A stretch of 60,000 nt of DNA from Polytrichum commune (Eukaryota; Streptophyta; Polytrichopsida; Polytrichales; Polytrichaceae): assembly GCA_950295325.1 (NCBI GenBank), contig OX485803.1, forward strand, positions 44,161,554 to 44,221,553, read 5' to 3'. Both the position numbers and the translations under genes were made by a program. The notes beneath the pieces are model-generated. The model was not told the DNA's origin. It saw only the letters and a program-made list of their open reading frames with translations, and did no database searches. This document shows positions 10,430 through 21,348 of this stretch, one piece after another (within the stretch, counting starts at the first letter, position 1; every line of letters begins with the position of its first letter).

Positions 10430-10532
10430 TTTGGTGCCTTTAACGCTAATCTCCACGTCAAATCAAGTGCAAAACCGAACCTCGAGACTACAATATACTA
10501 CTACTATGAGGTGTTTTTGTTGGATCCCAAAT
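10430..10532 (+). repeat. Right half of interrupted family N element
   Basis: TTTGGTGCCTTTAACGCTAAT and GTCAAATCAAGTG match the right half of N copies at 2172 and 8098. The terminus near 10525 (TTGTTGGATCCC) is diverged. Confidence 0.55.
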
Positions 10533-11391
10533 GAAACGGCCATTTTGTGGGTGTTTTCAAATAACCATGGTGTGGTTTGGATACGAGCCATGTAATGAAG
10601 CCACCAACGTCTACAAAAACGCGCTCCGCTTGGGGGAGTTTGTTGTTCATGATGGCGAGCCCCCAACCGCTAGGGGGCCTTTAAATTCCCGCGTACCCGT
10701 GTCAGGTTTGTCCTCAATTTTGCCATCTCTTGATGATGGAATTCGACTTTAAATGATATATGTCGTCACTCCATATATTCTCATCATGGACATAATAATT
10801 CCCACGCGCGCCATTTGGCGCTTTTCTTCTTCTTGTGTTTTGATCAACACCACGGGAGCATCTATCTCGTCCCTTTTGCAAGCTCTTCCTTGGAAAGACG
10901 CTCTTTTATCTTACATAACATCGTCACTTAAGTAGTTTCGTCGCTAGCTCGCTCGCTCGCATCCCCTTTTCTCTTGTGTGTCACCCCAAGATATTCCTTC
11001 GACTTAAAATAATGTCCCGACCGAATCATATCTTGCGGAAGTGACGTTGGCCACTTCAAAGCTCATTAAAAAAACGCCGCGATCAAAGACCCTCACAACA
11101 ACAACAACAACAACAACAACAATGAGGGCCTTGCGATCCTATTGAAGCGGCTACTCTCTTTTTTCTTCTCATACTTGAGCATCTCATTCAAGGAGGAATG
11201 ATGATAATGAGTGATCTAGCGCACGAGGAGAGGAGAGGAGAGGTGAGGAGAGGGTGCTCCATGTGCACGAGGTACCTTGGGATTTCAAGAAGGTTTTGTC
11301 GTCGCGATCCAAACTAATGATAGACGTGATATATGATTGACAAAGGATTTGTGTAGACATGATCGGTGTAAAACACAAATTATGGGCCCGA
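10533..11391. other. Unassigned, moderately GC-rich; several simple repeats
   Basis: Two plus-strand frames (10531-10752, 10753-10935) are separated by a stop and show no known motif. Simple repeats: GCTCGCTCGC near 10945-10960, about ten ACA/CAA units at 11094-11122, and a GAGGA/GGAGA purine tract at 11225-11250. A degenerate exon is possible but not supported by any recognised family. Confidence 0.3.
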
Positions 11392-11408
11392 GGGGGGGGG
11401 GGGGGGGG
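11392..11408 (+). repeat. G17 run
   Basis: Seventeen consecutive G. Confidence 0.95.
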
Positions 11409-12364
11409 AGAAAACGAGAGGATATGAGTACGATGAAGAAAACCCTAATAATATGAAATTTCAAAAGTCATGTGGTCGTAACGCCACTCTAGGTATTATA
11501 GTTTCAACAAACATTGTCCCACAATGTACATGCAATATTTCATGAAATTAAAATTGAGTTTGAAACAAGAGATGTAGATCACGTTGAAGGATAGTTTTTG
11601 TTATTTGTATCGTAGGGTTCACTAATGGTTTTGCATGTATACAATTTTGTTGTGTCTAAAGTTTACGCACAAACAAGACTTCATCTAGTACTTGATTTCC
11701 GTTCCAAAAGTTTTCGTTGTTGCTGGTTCTTCTTCTTCTTCTTGGCTTTTGGAACAAAGTAAGCGAACCGATTGTTAAGAGAAAAATAACATCCACGGAC
11801 GGAAAACTCAACTGAGAGACCAAGAGGAATAGAAAACAAGTTACGGTGATGAGGCCTCTAGCCTTCCAACTTCATACAACTTGGTATATTATTTTCATGG
11901 GCAATTATTTCCGTAACATGCCAATTTATATCAAAAGTCTCAAGGATGCCACGATGAGCAATTGGCAAGGCCTCGGCAATGTCGTCCATTGTATTTTGCG
12001 AGTCGAAATGATCAGTATAAGGATAACATGCTCACATTCATGTTGATGCCTTGACCACCGACATATCTTTCGTTTCGTTGTTCCTTTTTGCTAGTCAAGT
12101 TGGAAAAAAACCTCAACCCCAACCCTAGTTCAACAACATATAACACTACTTAGCCCTAAAGTATGGTAGATGTTGTTGGTTTCGACACAAGATAATTGAT
12201 TTTCGAACTTAGAAGATTGCCACTTGTGAGATCTTCATTGGTCAAGACCGGATTCTATCCAGCTTGGAAATCAACTTTTGGCACTCAAAGTGTTGAACTG
12301 GACAACTTTCTACAATGTGTTTTCTTCAAGGCAAGTAGACACAATTTGATCATCATAAATCTAT
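11409..12364. other. Unassigned, no gene seen
   Basis: A 66-codon plus-strand frame at 11846-12046 has no recognised domain. A small TTC microsatellite lies near 11728-11742. Confidence 0.35.
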
Positions 12365-12450
12365 CTTCGTTGAGTACATGTATTTGAGTGGCGTGCGGTT
12401 AGGTGTGTCTCTAAGAAAGGACACCAAAAGGAAATATGTCCTTTTAATTG
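12365..12450 (+). repeat. Family F end fragment
   Basis: ACATGTATTTGAGTGG and GGTTAGGTGTG..CTAAGAA..GGACACC match the end of family F at 31903 and, reversed, at 57915-57955. Confidence 0.5.
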
Positions 12451-14026
12451 TCACCAAGAGCACCACAGTCTCTCTCTCTCTCTCAAAAAGAGAAGCCATG
12501 GTGGAGTCAAGTCATGTCTTCATCCAAGACCCCCATTCGACATGAAGATTTTTTCATGTTCCAAGATGAGATAGGTGCAAGTCCTACTGGATTTGTTTCA
12601 TTTTGGAGGAGACTAATGCTTTGCAGTGGGGTTTGAAGCTTGTAGTAGGCCAATAAGACTTGAATGGGGAATCGAATTTTCTTGCATGTAGGTGTTGCTC
12701 ATTAAAAAAAACTCGATTGTTTTTAATAGTTCGGGCAACACCTTGACCAACCACGTGTTTCAAAAATGGCATTGAAGCTCATTGCCAACACACTCATCAT
12801 CCGGTCAATGAGCTTTGACCACCTCTAGACTAGGCATATGAAATCCGAATTTGAAACGTCAAATTTGCACGTATATAGATTCTAAATACATACGAATGGA
12901 TTCTTTTTTTGTTGAGGGCCCTCATCCATCCCGTAATCCAATATTAGAAGAAAATCCAAGATTACACTAATTCGTTCTCTAATTTTGTTGAAACTAAGAG
13001 ACGTTTCTTCCGGATCTTCATATTGGAATTGGCTTCCACATACAAATGGTTGGTCATTAAATATATTGGTGACATTGGGTTGTATTTCCCTTGACATCAA
13101 AGGTGGTACGAAAGTTCCAAGTTCATTGGGAATGCACCCAACGGCAATAACCTGGTTGAATGAGATCAATCTACAAACTTAGATCTATATTTGGTACAAT
13201 TTGACAAGCCCTATATGATCATCTAGGAAGAAGAGACTCTGCACTTTGATATTGAACAAGACATTCATAGGGCTACATCCAATATGACAACAAAACGTGG
13301 CAACATTCTCCAAGTAAAATATTATTATTTTTTGGTAGCAAAGAGCAGGGTACACTATATGACGTGCATTGAGCATAAAAACACAAACAAGAAAATGACC
13401 CTTGAGGCAAAATGTGTTAGAATTTGCTATGTCAATAAGGTGCTTTGTAAGAGTGACTTCTCTCATGTTTGGTGGAAGTTATCTACACCTCTGCCACTCA
13501 CGATAGTTCTCTTTCCGATAAACATGACTAACGTGCTTCTACTTCCTTTGGTTTTACAAATTCAAATTAGTTTTTTTTCCAACAAAAGAATAAGAGAGCA
13601 TAGTATGATAACTTTAAGTTTGAGCCTAGAGTCACCATAGCAGTAGTCAGCAACCTTGGAGACTTCCGTACCCAACTACAAGTTAAGCTTAACCCTATAG
13701 CATTCCGCAAGTAAACAACTACAAACTCTCAACATATAATCACCCTATCCCATGGCCCCATGAACTCAACGTATCTGCTAAGTAATGTTACAACAAGTTT
13801 GGGTGCTGCCGTTATAGGTTTATAAAACCATCTTATAAAATCAAAATAAAAAAACGCATGACATACACAAGGACCGTAATTAGCACATCCAAAGGACCAC
13901 GTACACGAATCAAGAGCCCCGAGGGTCAAAGCTTTATCCTTCTTCCTAGGAATTGACACAAGAGTTTGGTGTTTCTCAAACACAATTTACCCACTCGCAT
14001 CAAATTTATTACCGACCGAGCACGAT
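12451..14026 (+). other. Unassigned; possible decayed coding remnant
   Basis: Across 12985-13640 the plus strand keeps two sizeable frames (12985-13182 and 13284-13640). One carries a KGGTKVP..HPTAI..LNE string; the other has clustered Cys residues (residues ~47-56 of that frame) that could be a broken zinc ribbon. These features faintly recall the C-terminal part of piggyBac transposases, but spacing is off and no catalytic motif is present. The minus strand is also open here (12882-13169, 13185-13466), which weakens any coding call. Unrecognised. Confidence 0.2.
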
Positions 14027-14050
14027 GTATATATATATATATATATATAT
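14027..14050 (+). repeat. (TA)12 microsatellite
   Basis: Uninterrupted alternating T/A. Confidence 0.95.
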
Positions 14051-14476
14051 TCGCCAACCAAACAACGTCGTCGTCTTCGTTGTTGTTGCAATGGTGAGCT
14101 CGTGCTACCCTAAATCACGATGGATTCACATCATTATCTTATTAACTCACCCCTACAATGTTCCAAAAGTCACTTGCACTCGATAGTCTACTAGTAGTAG
14201 TGGCTCCGGACCTCGTTTGCCGATTTGGGAGTATTTTAATTTGCGTTTTAGTACATGAGCTCAACTATTCCGTGGACTCGTAGTACAAGATTCAAAAAGG
14301 GACATGAAATAACTTTATAGTCGACAATAATAGTCAATCCATAAGATGTGGTGGTGGTGGTATTATATTAGCATAGAAGTACATTGGCATGCATGCAGGG
14401 CCCTTGGGGAGATGCTCGCCTCTTTGCGCTCGGCCCCCACCACCGTTACCAAGGGAAAAAGGGGTCGATGGCGCTA
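14051..14476. other. Unassigned, no gene seen
   Basis: Contains a short GGT trinucleotide tract near 14350. No gene or repeat match recognised. Confidence 0.35.
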
Positions 14477-14811
14477 GCTAAATGTTATATTTAGTGTCAT
14501 AAGGTAATTCATGTCATCGTGGTTATTTTTCTAATGACACTTCGCATGAGGTGATTCACGAATGTTGTCGTGGATGATTGAAATTAGGATGTAAGAATCA
14601 TGAAGTAAGTGATAGTAAGTGCAACCACATGAATCTCTAATGCCCAAATTTGTAATTATAGTGTTGTCAAACACTACAATGCCAACCTAACATCTATTTG
14701 TTATCCATTTGTTAGGTTGGCATTGTAGTGTTGGCAAGACTATGCATGTGGTTTATAATTAGTGTTGAGGAAGACGATTAGAATTGGTGACACTAATTAC
14801 AGTATTTACTG
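14477..14811 (-). mobile_element. CACTAAAT MITE, family B1 variant with internal hairpin
   Basis: TA-flanked (14475-14476, 14812-14813) with degenerate ends GCTAAATGTTATATTTAGTG and CACTAATTACAGTATTTACTG. Subterminal CATCGTGGTTATTTTTCTAATGACACTT matches the related copy at 15330 with several changes. The middle, different from other B1 copies, is a 63-base perfect hairpin (14670-14732). Confidence 0.7.
14670..14732. repeat. Perfect hairpin, 23-bp arms, 17-base loop
   Basis: Arms 14670-14692 and 14710-14732 are exact reverse complements; the loop is 14693-14709. No mismatch in 23 pairs is striking inside an otherwise decayed MITE. Transcribed, it would form a stable stem-loop of small-RNA-precursor size, but no transcript evidence is available. 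Confidence 0.9.
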
Positions 14812-15329
14812 TAGCAAGAGCATGGCTCTCGTAGGTTTAGGGTTTATTCATCTCAACTTACACTAGTTTACGAGCTCCGATGTTTTATTTTGAAGTCAGA
14901 TTTTCAAACAAAAGAATGGAACATATACACTATAACAAAATTGCATGCAGTTTCACCTTGGGTAATAGTAGTAGGGGCCGAGCTCAAAGAGGCGATTACC
15001 CGGGGAGATGTTTGGGCATAATGTTAGGTGAAAATCCCAAGTGTTCCCAAGTCCAGTCGGTTACATGTTGTGATCTTTCACTTTTTTCTCCTTTATTAAC
15101 TTGAGGCATGTTCCATAGATTCTTCAAAATCGATGGTCAACGATCTTAAAATCTTGAACTTCAACCAGTTGTTTCTCGAAACTCCACCGGTTCATATGTA
15201 GGCACAACTAAATTGCCTAATTAGTTGTGGGTTTCCATCTGGAGTTACATGTTGCTATAACTTTTTGACCAACATTCTCATTTTTAAGAAACTAAGTTAT
15301 ACCATACTCTTTGGTGTGCATACTAACCA
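14812..15329. other. Unassigned; family H fragment
   Basis: About 15145-15205 carries CTTGAACTTCAACCAGTTG and ACTCCACCGGTTCATATGTA, matching family H at 47720-47765. No gene recognised; the 74-codon frame at 14880-15104 has no known motif. Confidence 0.4.
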
Positions 15330-15720
15330 CACCAAACATGATATTATTTAGTGTCATATGGTATTTTCTGTCACTATGGTAACTTTTCGGATGACACTTC
15401 TCATGGATAAGCGAACATATATTGTCATGGTTGATGGATGAGTTCATCCATTGGCCCGAACATCCTACCTCCTCTCGTCAACAACATGTGACAATTGAAA
15501 GTATCATCATCAACAATTGAAATTTGGATGAAAAATCACTTGGTAAGTAACGGTAATCACAATACTATAGACCTACAACCCCCCAAAAAAAAATTCACAA
15601 GGAATGACAAACAATGTTGGGTCAACATTTAGTGTGGGTGCCACTACACCACGGTTTACAATTCGGGTTGAGCAAGACAAGTCGAATCGGTGACACTAAA
15701 TGTCATCATATTTAGCACAC
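15330..15720 (-). mobile_element. CACTAAAT MITE, family B1
   Basis: Diverged ends CACCAAACATGATAT and ATCATATTTAGCAC. The interior (AACTTTTCGGATGACACTTCT, AAGGAATGACAAACAATGTTGGG, AGCAAGACAA) is colinear with the reverse complement of copies at 18794 and 26918. Non-coding. Confidence 0.75.
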
Positions 15721-16474
15721 TTATGTCATTTACATAGAAAACAACACACTCTCCGTAAAACATAATAGAAACACGTGACTCCAAATGCAACCCACACTAA
15801 TTACACCCCCTCCCCCACCCCTTTTCAAAAAGGTGTAGGAGTTGATTCTCCTTGTTCATGGCAATGAGGGAGCGTGTGTGGTTGCGTGGTGCCATAGCCG
15901 GCCGGGGCCATGCAATGCAATGCAAAGAAAGAAAGGAAGGATGGGGCTTGCCTGCCGATCATAGAGAGCCTGCTCATCATTTCGTTTATCCAAAGACTTA
16001 ATTATTACTTGGTTTAGGGTGTCATGAATCATGTGTGTTTATCTGCTTTTCCCCATGAGAGTGCATTTAATGCCCACTCTTAAATAACCTCCTGTAGTTG
16101 CCTACTCCTAGCCTAGCCTAGCCTAGTACCCTTCCCTTTAAAATACATTTCAAATTTCACTTCAACGGTCACCTTTCTAGGGCAGGAGCCCTAGTAGTAG
16201 TAGTACTAGGCTTAGCCTGCAGCAGGCTACCAATTGCCTCCCATTAGCTCATGTCATTACCTTTTAATCTTCACGGTCACTCGGAGTATGCGGTCACTAA
16301 GGTGTGTGGGTGGGGTGTTATTTGGTTACTCTTCTCAATAATCGGACACCTATGTTTGTTGGGTGTGTGGGTGAGGTGGTGAGGATCCAAGAATGAACAC
16401 CATAAAAACACTTGTTTGAAAGAGATTGAAAGAGACTGCGTCTTCGTATTTTATATATTGCTCCGCATTCGGTA
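15721..16474. other. Unassigned; (CCTAG)n tract
   Basis: CCTAG pentanucleotides repeat at about 16107-16127. No gene recognised. Confidence 0.35.
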
Positions 16475-16540
16475 CACTAAATATTGTATCTAGTGTCACT
16501 AGCCAGTTCTGTTTTGTCTTGCTCAATACTAAGCCCTAGG
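16475..16540 (+). mobile_element. Family B1 solo left end
   Basis: CACTAAATATTGTATCTAGTG then TTTTGTCTTGCTCAATACT, identical in layout to the first ~65 bases of B1, after which similarity stops. Truncated copy. Confidence 0.65.
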
Positions 16541-16811
16541 TTAGATCACATTTGTGTTCGGTTGGGCCGCGCCCCTCCCACGCCTCCTGCACCATCCAGT
16601 CATCTTGCCTTCACCTGCGTGGGAACTCCTCCTCATTGGGAATCAATGTGATAGTACCCGGTCAAAATTACAAATAGTCAAGTTGACATCAATTCCATTC
16701 AAATACTCCCAAGTTAATCGACAAAGTTCCTCAACCCATTCCTCCTCAGCGCTCTCCTCCGCCTCGTGCCTTTTTACTTCGACCTCCCGGATTTTACTGA
16801 CCTTCGCGGCT
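16541..16811 (-). other. Possible exon fragment, unrecognised
   Basis: A 72-codon minus-strand frame (16643-16861) is rich in Glu, Lys and Arg in its middle third, giving a charged, helix-like stretch (EAEESAEEEW). That composition is unusual among the random frames of this window and GC content is locally higher. The plus strand is also open across the same bases (16554-16958). No family recognised and no splice sites assigned. It could be a decayed or partial gene piece. Confidence 0.2.
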
Positions 16812-16897
16812 GGGGCGAACCAACCCGTGCACTGGTTCCTTGGAGGCAAGGGTTTAGGCATCCAACAAGGAACAAGTGTATGGGGTTGGTTCGCCCA
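16812..16897. repeat. Imperfect hairpin with GGCGAACCAACCC ends (family I)
   Basis: GGCGAACCAACCCGTGCACT near 16812 pairs with the reversed CAAGTGTATGGGGTTGGTTCGCC ending at 16896. The same motif occurs singly at 45508-45545 and 53105-53145 (AACCAACCCATACATTG followed by TTCCTTG or TTCATGG). Probably a small fold-back or the fused ends of an element. Confidence 0.6.
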
Positions 16898-18049
16898 AAT
16901 CTCTCTTCGCCTCCCTCTTCTCTTTCTCTCATGTTACCTCCTCTCTTGCTTCTCATAATGCAATAAACTCACTTGTTAGTCATTCTTGTAGACTTAGAAT
17001 ACTCACTATGAGGTGTGTCCTACATATGCCTAGGGATATTGACCGTTTGTATATGGATGTGTCATGGCCTTTTTCAATGCCTTGGGAAGGGGTTGGCGGT
17101 TGGGAGGCGGGTGTTTCACCTTAATAAACACCGGTAATCTCAAACATGAAAACACCATATCCTCATGGTTACTCCCTTGCATCTACTACCCACCATGGCG
17201 TAACAACATGGCTTACTTAAGATCAAATAAGTTATACATTCTTGGAGTCCTACCCACATCCAAAAACCCCTCCACACGAAGTCCAAATCTCAAAGTAAAA
17301 AAATATAAAAGGTCACCTATTGCAACGATCACTTCCCCATAGTGGCCACAACCGGTAAAATGGGCAATATGCAGCCCTCAAACCACTCCTAGCTCAACAA
17401 GGTTTGATAGTACTATCACCTACCATTATTACCATGGGAATAAGAAGCACTATACACACATCAACCATGAAATGCATCCCAAGACCTTTGGATCTCTTAT
17501 CCAAAAACCCACAAACTAATGGAAATCTTCTCCCAAATTGCCATGTGATACTTAACACATATCATTCTCAACAAAAGAAAGTGAAAAAAGAAACAAGCCC
17601 ATATCCCACTCGACTAAGCTTAAATTGATGAATCTTATATAAGACTAACACTAACCCATGGTCAACCTATGAGAATAGGTATGAAGCCAACTCCGCACCC
17701 CTATGACCACACGGCCATGGATAGGAGTTGCTTAATGGACATCGCATGTAAGTGTATAAACATGGATGTTCCTTTTTCTTTTTCTTTTTTCTCCAATGAA
17801 TGTGAGGTACGCTTGTATGCAATAATTCCCTCTCGCCAGTGTCACATACATGTTTGTTGGAACATGTGGATTGTGATATGGCATAAGATATACTCAATTT
17901 TGGCAAGGTGAGCAACTAAATAGATAAAGGTGCAATAGTTTACATTTGCTCGTCAAGTTGAAATTAGCAATGGCTCTCCTTAACATTATTCAACCATGTG
18001 GGTCAATCCCACTAACCTTGGAACATGTCATTCAGGCTAACAATTGGAA
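16898..18049. other. Unassigned, no gene seen
   Basis: Several frames of 60-90 codons overlap on both strands (16876-17628, 17667-17915) without recognised motifs. A GAGGTACGCTTGTATGCAAT motif at 17804-17825 matches the outer flank of family N (2276, 8280). Confidence 0.35.
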
Positions 18050-18310
18050 AATTGGGTGGAGTTATAATCCCGACCTATTCACATGAATCATTGTTCATCC
18101 CAACACTATTCACATGAATCACTATCCATTCAGGCACTATTCCCTGAAAATGCTATTCATAGCATCACTATTCACAAACAATACCAACACTTTTCACAAT
18201 ATTCGTATTATTCATATTGACACTATTCACTATTCATACTCTGCCAATTCTTCTTATTATCTAAGTCTCTTCCCATGACGGTAAGATAGTGGAGGCCCAT
18301 GTCAGAGACT
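18050..18310 (+). repeat. Family K repeat rich in TATTCAC
   Basis: Seven TATTCA motifs within about 170 bases, often as CACTATTCAC. The segment matches the reverse complement of 42265-42480, sharing GGTGGAGTTATA..CCC, ACACTATTCAC, CTTCTTAT and AGATAGTGGAGG. Non-coding, AT-rich. Confidence 0.6.
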
Positions 18311-18344
18311 AAATATAGAATAGAACACAACAATGCAACTGAAT

Positions 18345-18540
18345 AATGTTATGCCTCATGCCCCGATCACACCAAAGTCTCTATCCAGTCCCAATCATGA
18401 AATTGTTGGGGATTGTGTTGAGAAATAGATGTTGGCCCATCACTTTTCACACTATTACAGTTGAAGATGTTGACATGTGGTGCCATAATTGGCCGATGCG
18501 ATTAGCCCCTCGACCTAGCTTGGTCCCACCATATTGAATT
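18345..18540 (+). repeat. Family J repeat
   Basis: Matches 39319-39500 in the same orientation: GATCACACCAAA, TTGAGAAATAGATGTTGGC, CACTTTTCACACTA and AATTGGCCG. Two copies seen. Function unknown. Confidence 0.7.
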
Positions 18541-18793
18541 ACATATTATATACCATAACACCTTACCAGTTTTGACCCAAACTACTTATTTCTTGATTGA
18601 GGTGCCACATGTCACAAATAGGTTGGTTGGACACATGTGAAAAAAATGAGGTGGCGTACAAGTAAGCTCAGTTTCATCAAGAAAAGTGCGTTTAAATTTT
18701 TATCTTTTGAAAACACAAACAAAGGTATTTGGAGTTACGCATTGCTATAACATTTTACCGAGGATGTCAACTTTTACCCAAAAAATATAAGTA
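18541..18793. other. Unassigned
   Basis: AT-rich; nothing recognised. Confidence 0.3.
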
Positions 18794-19171
18794 TATTAAA
18801 TATGGTATTTAGTGTCACCAATTCTAATTGTCTTGCTTCCACGCTTTCTGTAAGCCGCGGTATAGCGTCACCAACACTAAATGTTAACCCAACATTATTT
18901 GTCATTCCTTGTAAATTTTTGGGAAGAATTATAGGTTTATAGTGTTGCGATTGCTGTGACTTACCTAGTGATTCTTCATCCAAATTTCAATAATCCATGC
19001 CAATATTTCATCACAAGGTGCTGACAAGAGAAGGTAGGGTTCGGGCCAATGGATAAACTCATCCATCCGTCATCCGCGACAGTACCTGTTCACTTATTCA
19101 TAAGAAGTGTCATCTGAAAAGCTACCATAGTGACATAAAATACCATATGCCAGTAAACACCATATTTAGTG
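18794..19171 (+). mobile_element. CACTAAAT MITE, family B1
   Basis: Left end TA|TATTAAATATGG, right end CACCATATTTAGTG|TA. Colinear with 26918-27267 over most of its length, including ACATTATTTGTCATTCCTTG, TCATCACAAG and CATAAGAAGTGTCATC. Length 378 bp, non-coding. Confidence 0.82.
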
Positions 19172-19454
19172 TAGTTAGTATGCACACCGACGAGTATGGT
19201 ATAACTTAGTTGGTAAAAACGATAATGTCGATAACAAGTGTAAAGTAGCTCTCCATAAGCTTATATGTACCTCACTCAAATAGGCTTAGGGTACGTATTT
19301 GAGTGGTTTACATAAGCAACACGTAACTCTGGATGGTAACCCACACTAATTAGACAAAACAGTGTAGATTGACGGCTATGAAGATTGTCCACTAGCAACC
19401 TCTGCTTGCAACTTGTGGAGACGTTCCAGTAGAGGCCTTAATCTGAGGAAACTA
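19172..19454. other. Unassigned
   Basis: Contains a family F-like ACGTATTTGAGTGGTTTACA motif at about 19291. Nothing else recognised. Confidence 0.3.
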
Positions 19455-19685
19455 CACTAAACATGATACTTAGTGGCATATGGTATTATATGTCACTGTG
19501 GTATCTTTTCGTATGACACTTCTCATGAATAAATGACAGTAATTATATCACTAAATCGAAACAATTCACAAGGAGTGACAAATCATGTGGGGTTGTTGGT
19601 GCCACTGAGTTATACTGCGGTTTCCAAATAGTATGGAGCAAGACAATTAGGATTGGTGGCACTAAATATCATCATATTTGTAGTG
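19455..19685 (-). mobile_element. CACTAAAT MITE, internally deleted B1
   Basis: TA|CACTAAACATGATACTTAG and ATATTTGTAGTG|TA. The outer ~100 bases on each side match B1 copies, but about 150 bp of the middle are missing (231 bp total). Non-coding. Confidence 0.75.
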
Positions 19686-19689
19686 TACC

Positions 19690-20647
19690 AATCACCCAGG
19701 TGCCGAGGTCTCAAATCACTTCACCACCTTGCTCATCCTCCCAGCTCTCAAACAAATCTGTCGCATGCTCTGCCGACAAATCACCCCACACAGGAATTCT
19801 CAAGATCTTCAAGTTTGTGTCCTTCACCCCTGCCACGGTACATCTCCGGACGCAATTAAGTTGTCTGCCTGGCTCCCCATGCCGCTTTAATACGCCCACA
19901 ATCTAGGGTTTCGCGAGCCTTTCGTTTGCCTGGCTCTAACAGTGCAATTGCGTTCAACTGCAATTGGCCGTCATGCACAGTTCGGAACCTCACAAAACCC
20001 TTCATCTTCGCCACATTACATTACATTACACCTGGGACTCTGAAAGCATGAAAACCCAGCATTTGGAGATTTCACATTGCCTATATATGCGACTCGCGCT
20101 GCGGAACGTATCGAATCCGCGATGCTGATGACGATTGGGTGTGCAAGTGAAATTCATGAAACCTAGAAGGTCGTAGGTTACTTCAGAGTTGAAAAGAAAC
20201 GGAGGAGACAAGCACCCCCACATCGGGCTCTGGCTCCAAGTGAGCTCCAGAAATTCGTTTTACACCACAACTCTCAAAACGTGCGATTCGGCACTTTCAA
20301 GATTTGAGATGAAGAAAAACAAGAGCAAGGCTCGTGCGGATGCTTCCCTGCCGCAGGCTAGGAGTGTACAAGACACCACACCACCCAGGCCATCCTACAC
20401 ACATGCAAGCCACAGCCGTGGTCATTCGGTGATGGCCAAGTATGAAAGAAAAACACCACGAATCTTGAATTGTCGCTTCCCTGCTCGATCGGGTGCTACA
20501 CGACCATTTATTGATCGAGGAGCTGGCCTGATATATCCCCACATAACATCGATGCCTACCTACATTCCAGACCAGCTCTCGGGAAGTTTGTGGGCATCGC
20601 CGATCAAGATCCTACTGATTCTAATTCCAACCGGTCACATGCTGACA
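19690..20647 (+). other. GC-richer unique region, possible exon sequence
   Basis: Base composition rises and a 174-codon plus-strand frame (20189-20713) is the longest open stretch outside transposons. Its product shows no recognised domain; a basic KKNKSKARADAS stretch lies in the first half and its last third runs into repeat H. The opposite strand is also open (20297-20542). Either a decayed host gene or chance. No start or splice sites are claimed. Confidence 0.22.
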
Positions 20648-21348
20648 CCCTCCAGATTTTCTTCATTCGTTCGAGGTATATTCTTCTACAGATTCCTCTC
20701 AAACGATCGGTAAATTTCCTGAAGCCTGAAACTCAACCGCTTCATCTGCAACTAACCGCCGGTTCTTCCTGGACATAGTTCCAGACTACCCCCCGGCCTC
20801 GCCACTTTCCATACGCATATTATCCTCCATCGTTGTTACCGTGAGCGTCCATGAAACAACAGGAGATGCCCTCCAGATTTTCTTCATTCTTTCGAGGTAT
20901 ATTCTTCTATAGATTCCTCTAAAACAATCAGTAAATTTGCTGAAGTCTCGAACTCAACCGGTTATTGTTTCTCGACCTCAACCGCTTCATCTGCAACTAA
21001 TTCTTCCCAGACATAGTTCCAGACTACCTTCCGGCCTCACCACTCTCCATACGCATATATTGTTAACGTGAGCGTCCCTGAAACAACAGGAGATGCCCTC
21101 CAGAATTTCTTCATTCATTCAAGGTATATTCTTCTACAGATTCCTCTCAAACGATCGGTAAATTTCCTCAAGTCTCGAACTCAACCGGTTATTGTTTCTT
21201 GAACTCAACCTCTTCATCTGCAACTAACCGCCAGTTCTTCCCAGACCTAGTTCCAGACTACCTTCCGGCCTCGCCACTCTACTCTCCGTACGCATATATT
21301 GTCATCCATTGTTGTTACCGTGAGCGTGGCTGAAACAACAGGAGATGC
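20648..21348 (+). repeat. Three tandem units of 221, 227 and 253 bp (family H)
   Basis: Units start at 20648, 20869 and 21096, each with CCCTCCAGA.TTTCTTCATTC. They continue with GGTATATTCTTCTA.AGATTCCTCT, GATCGGTAAATTT (diverged in unit 2), AACTCAACCG, CTTCATCTGCAACTAA and CAGACTACC, and end at GAAACAACAGGAGATG. Units 2 and 3 share an AACCGGTTATTGTTTCT insert lacking in unit 1. A single diverged relative lies at 47560-47800 and fragments at 15145 and 51770. Confidence 0.88.

Noticed and set aside
12985-13640. Confident piggyBac C-terminal domain
   Set aside because: Only a loose KGGTKVP..AI..N string and a broken Cys cluster, with no catalytic motif and both strands open. Reported as a low-confidence remnant only.
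20189-20713. 174-codon plus-strand frame as a protein-coding gene
   Set aside because: No recognised domain, the opposite strand is also open, and its end runs into the family H tandem repeat. Kept only as a possible exon region.
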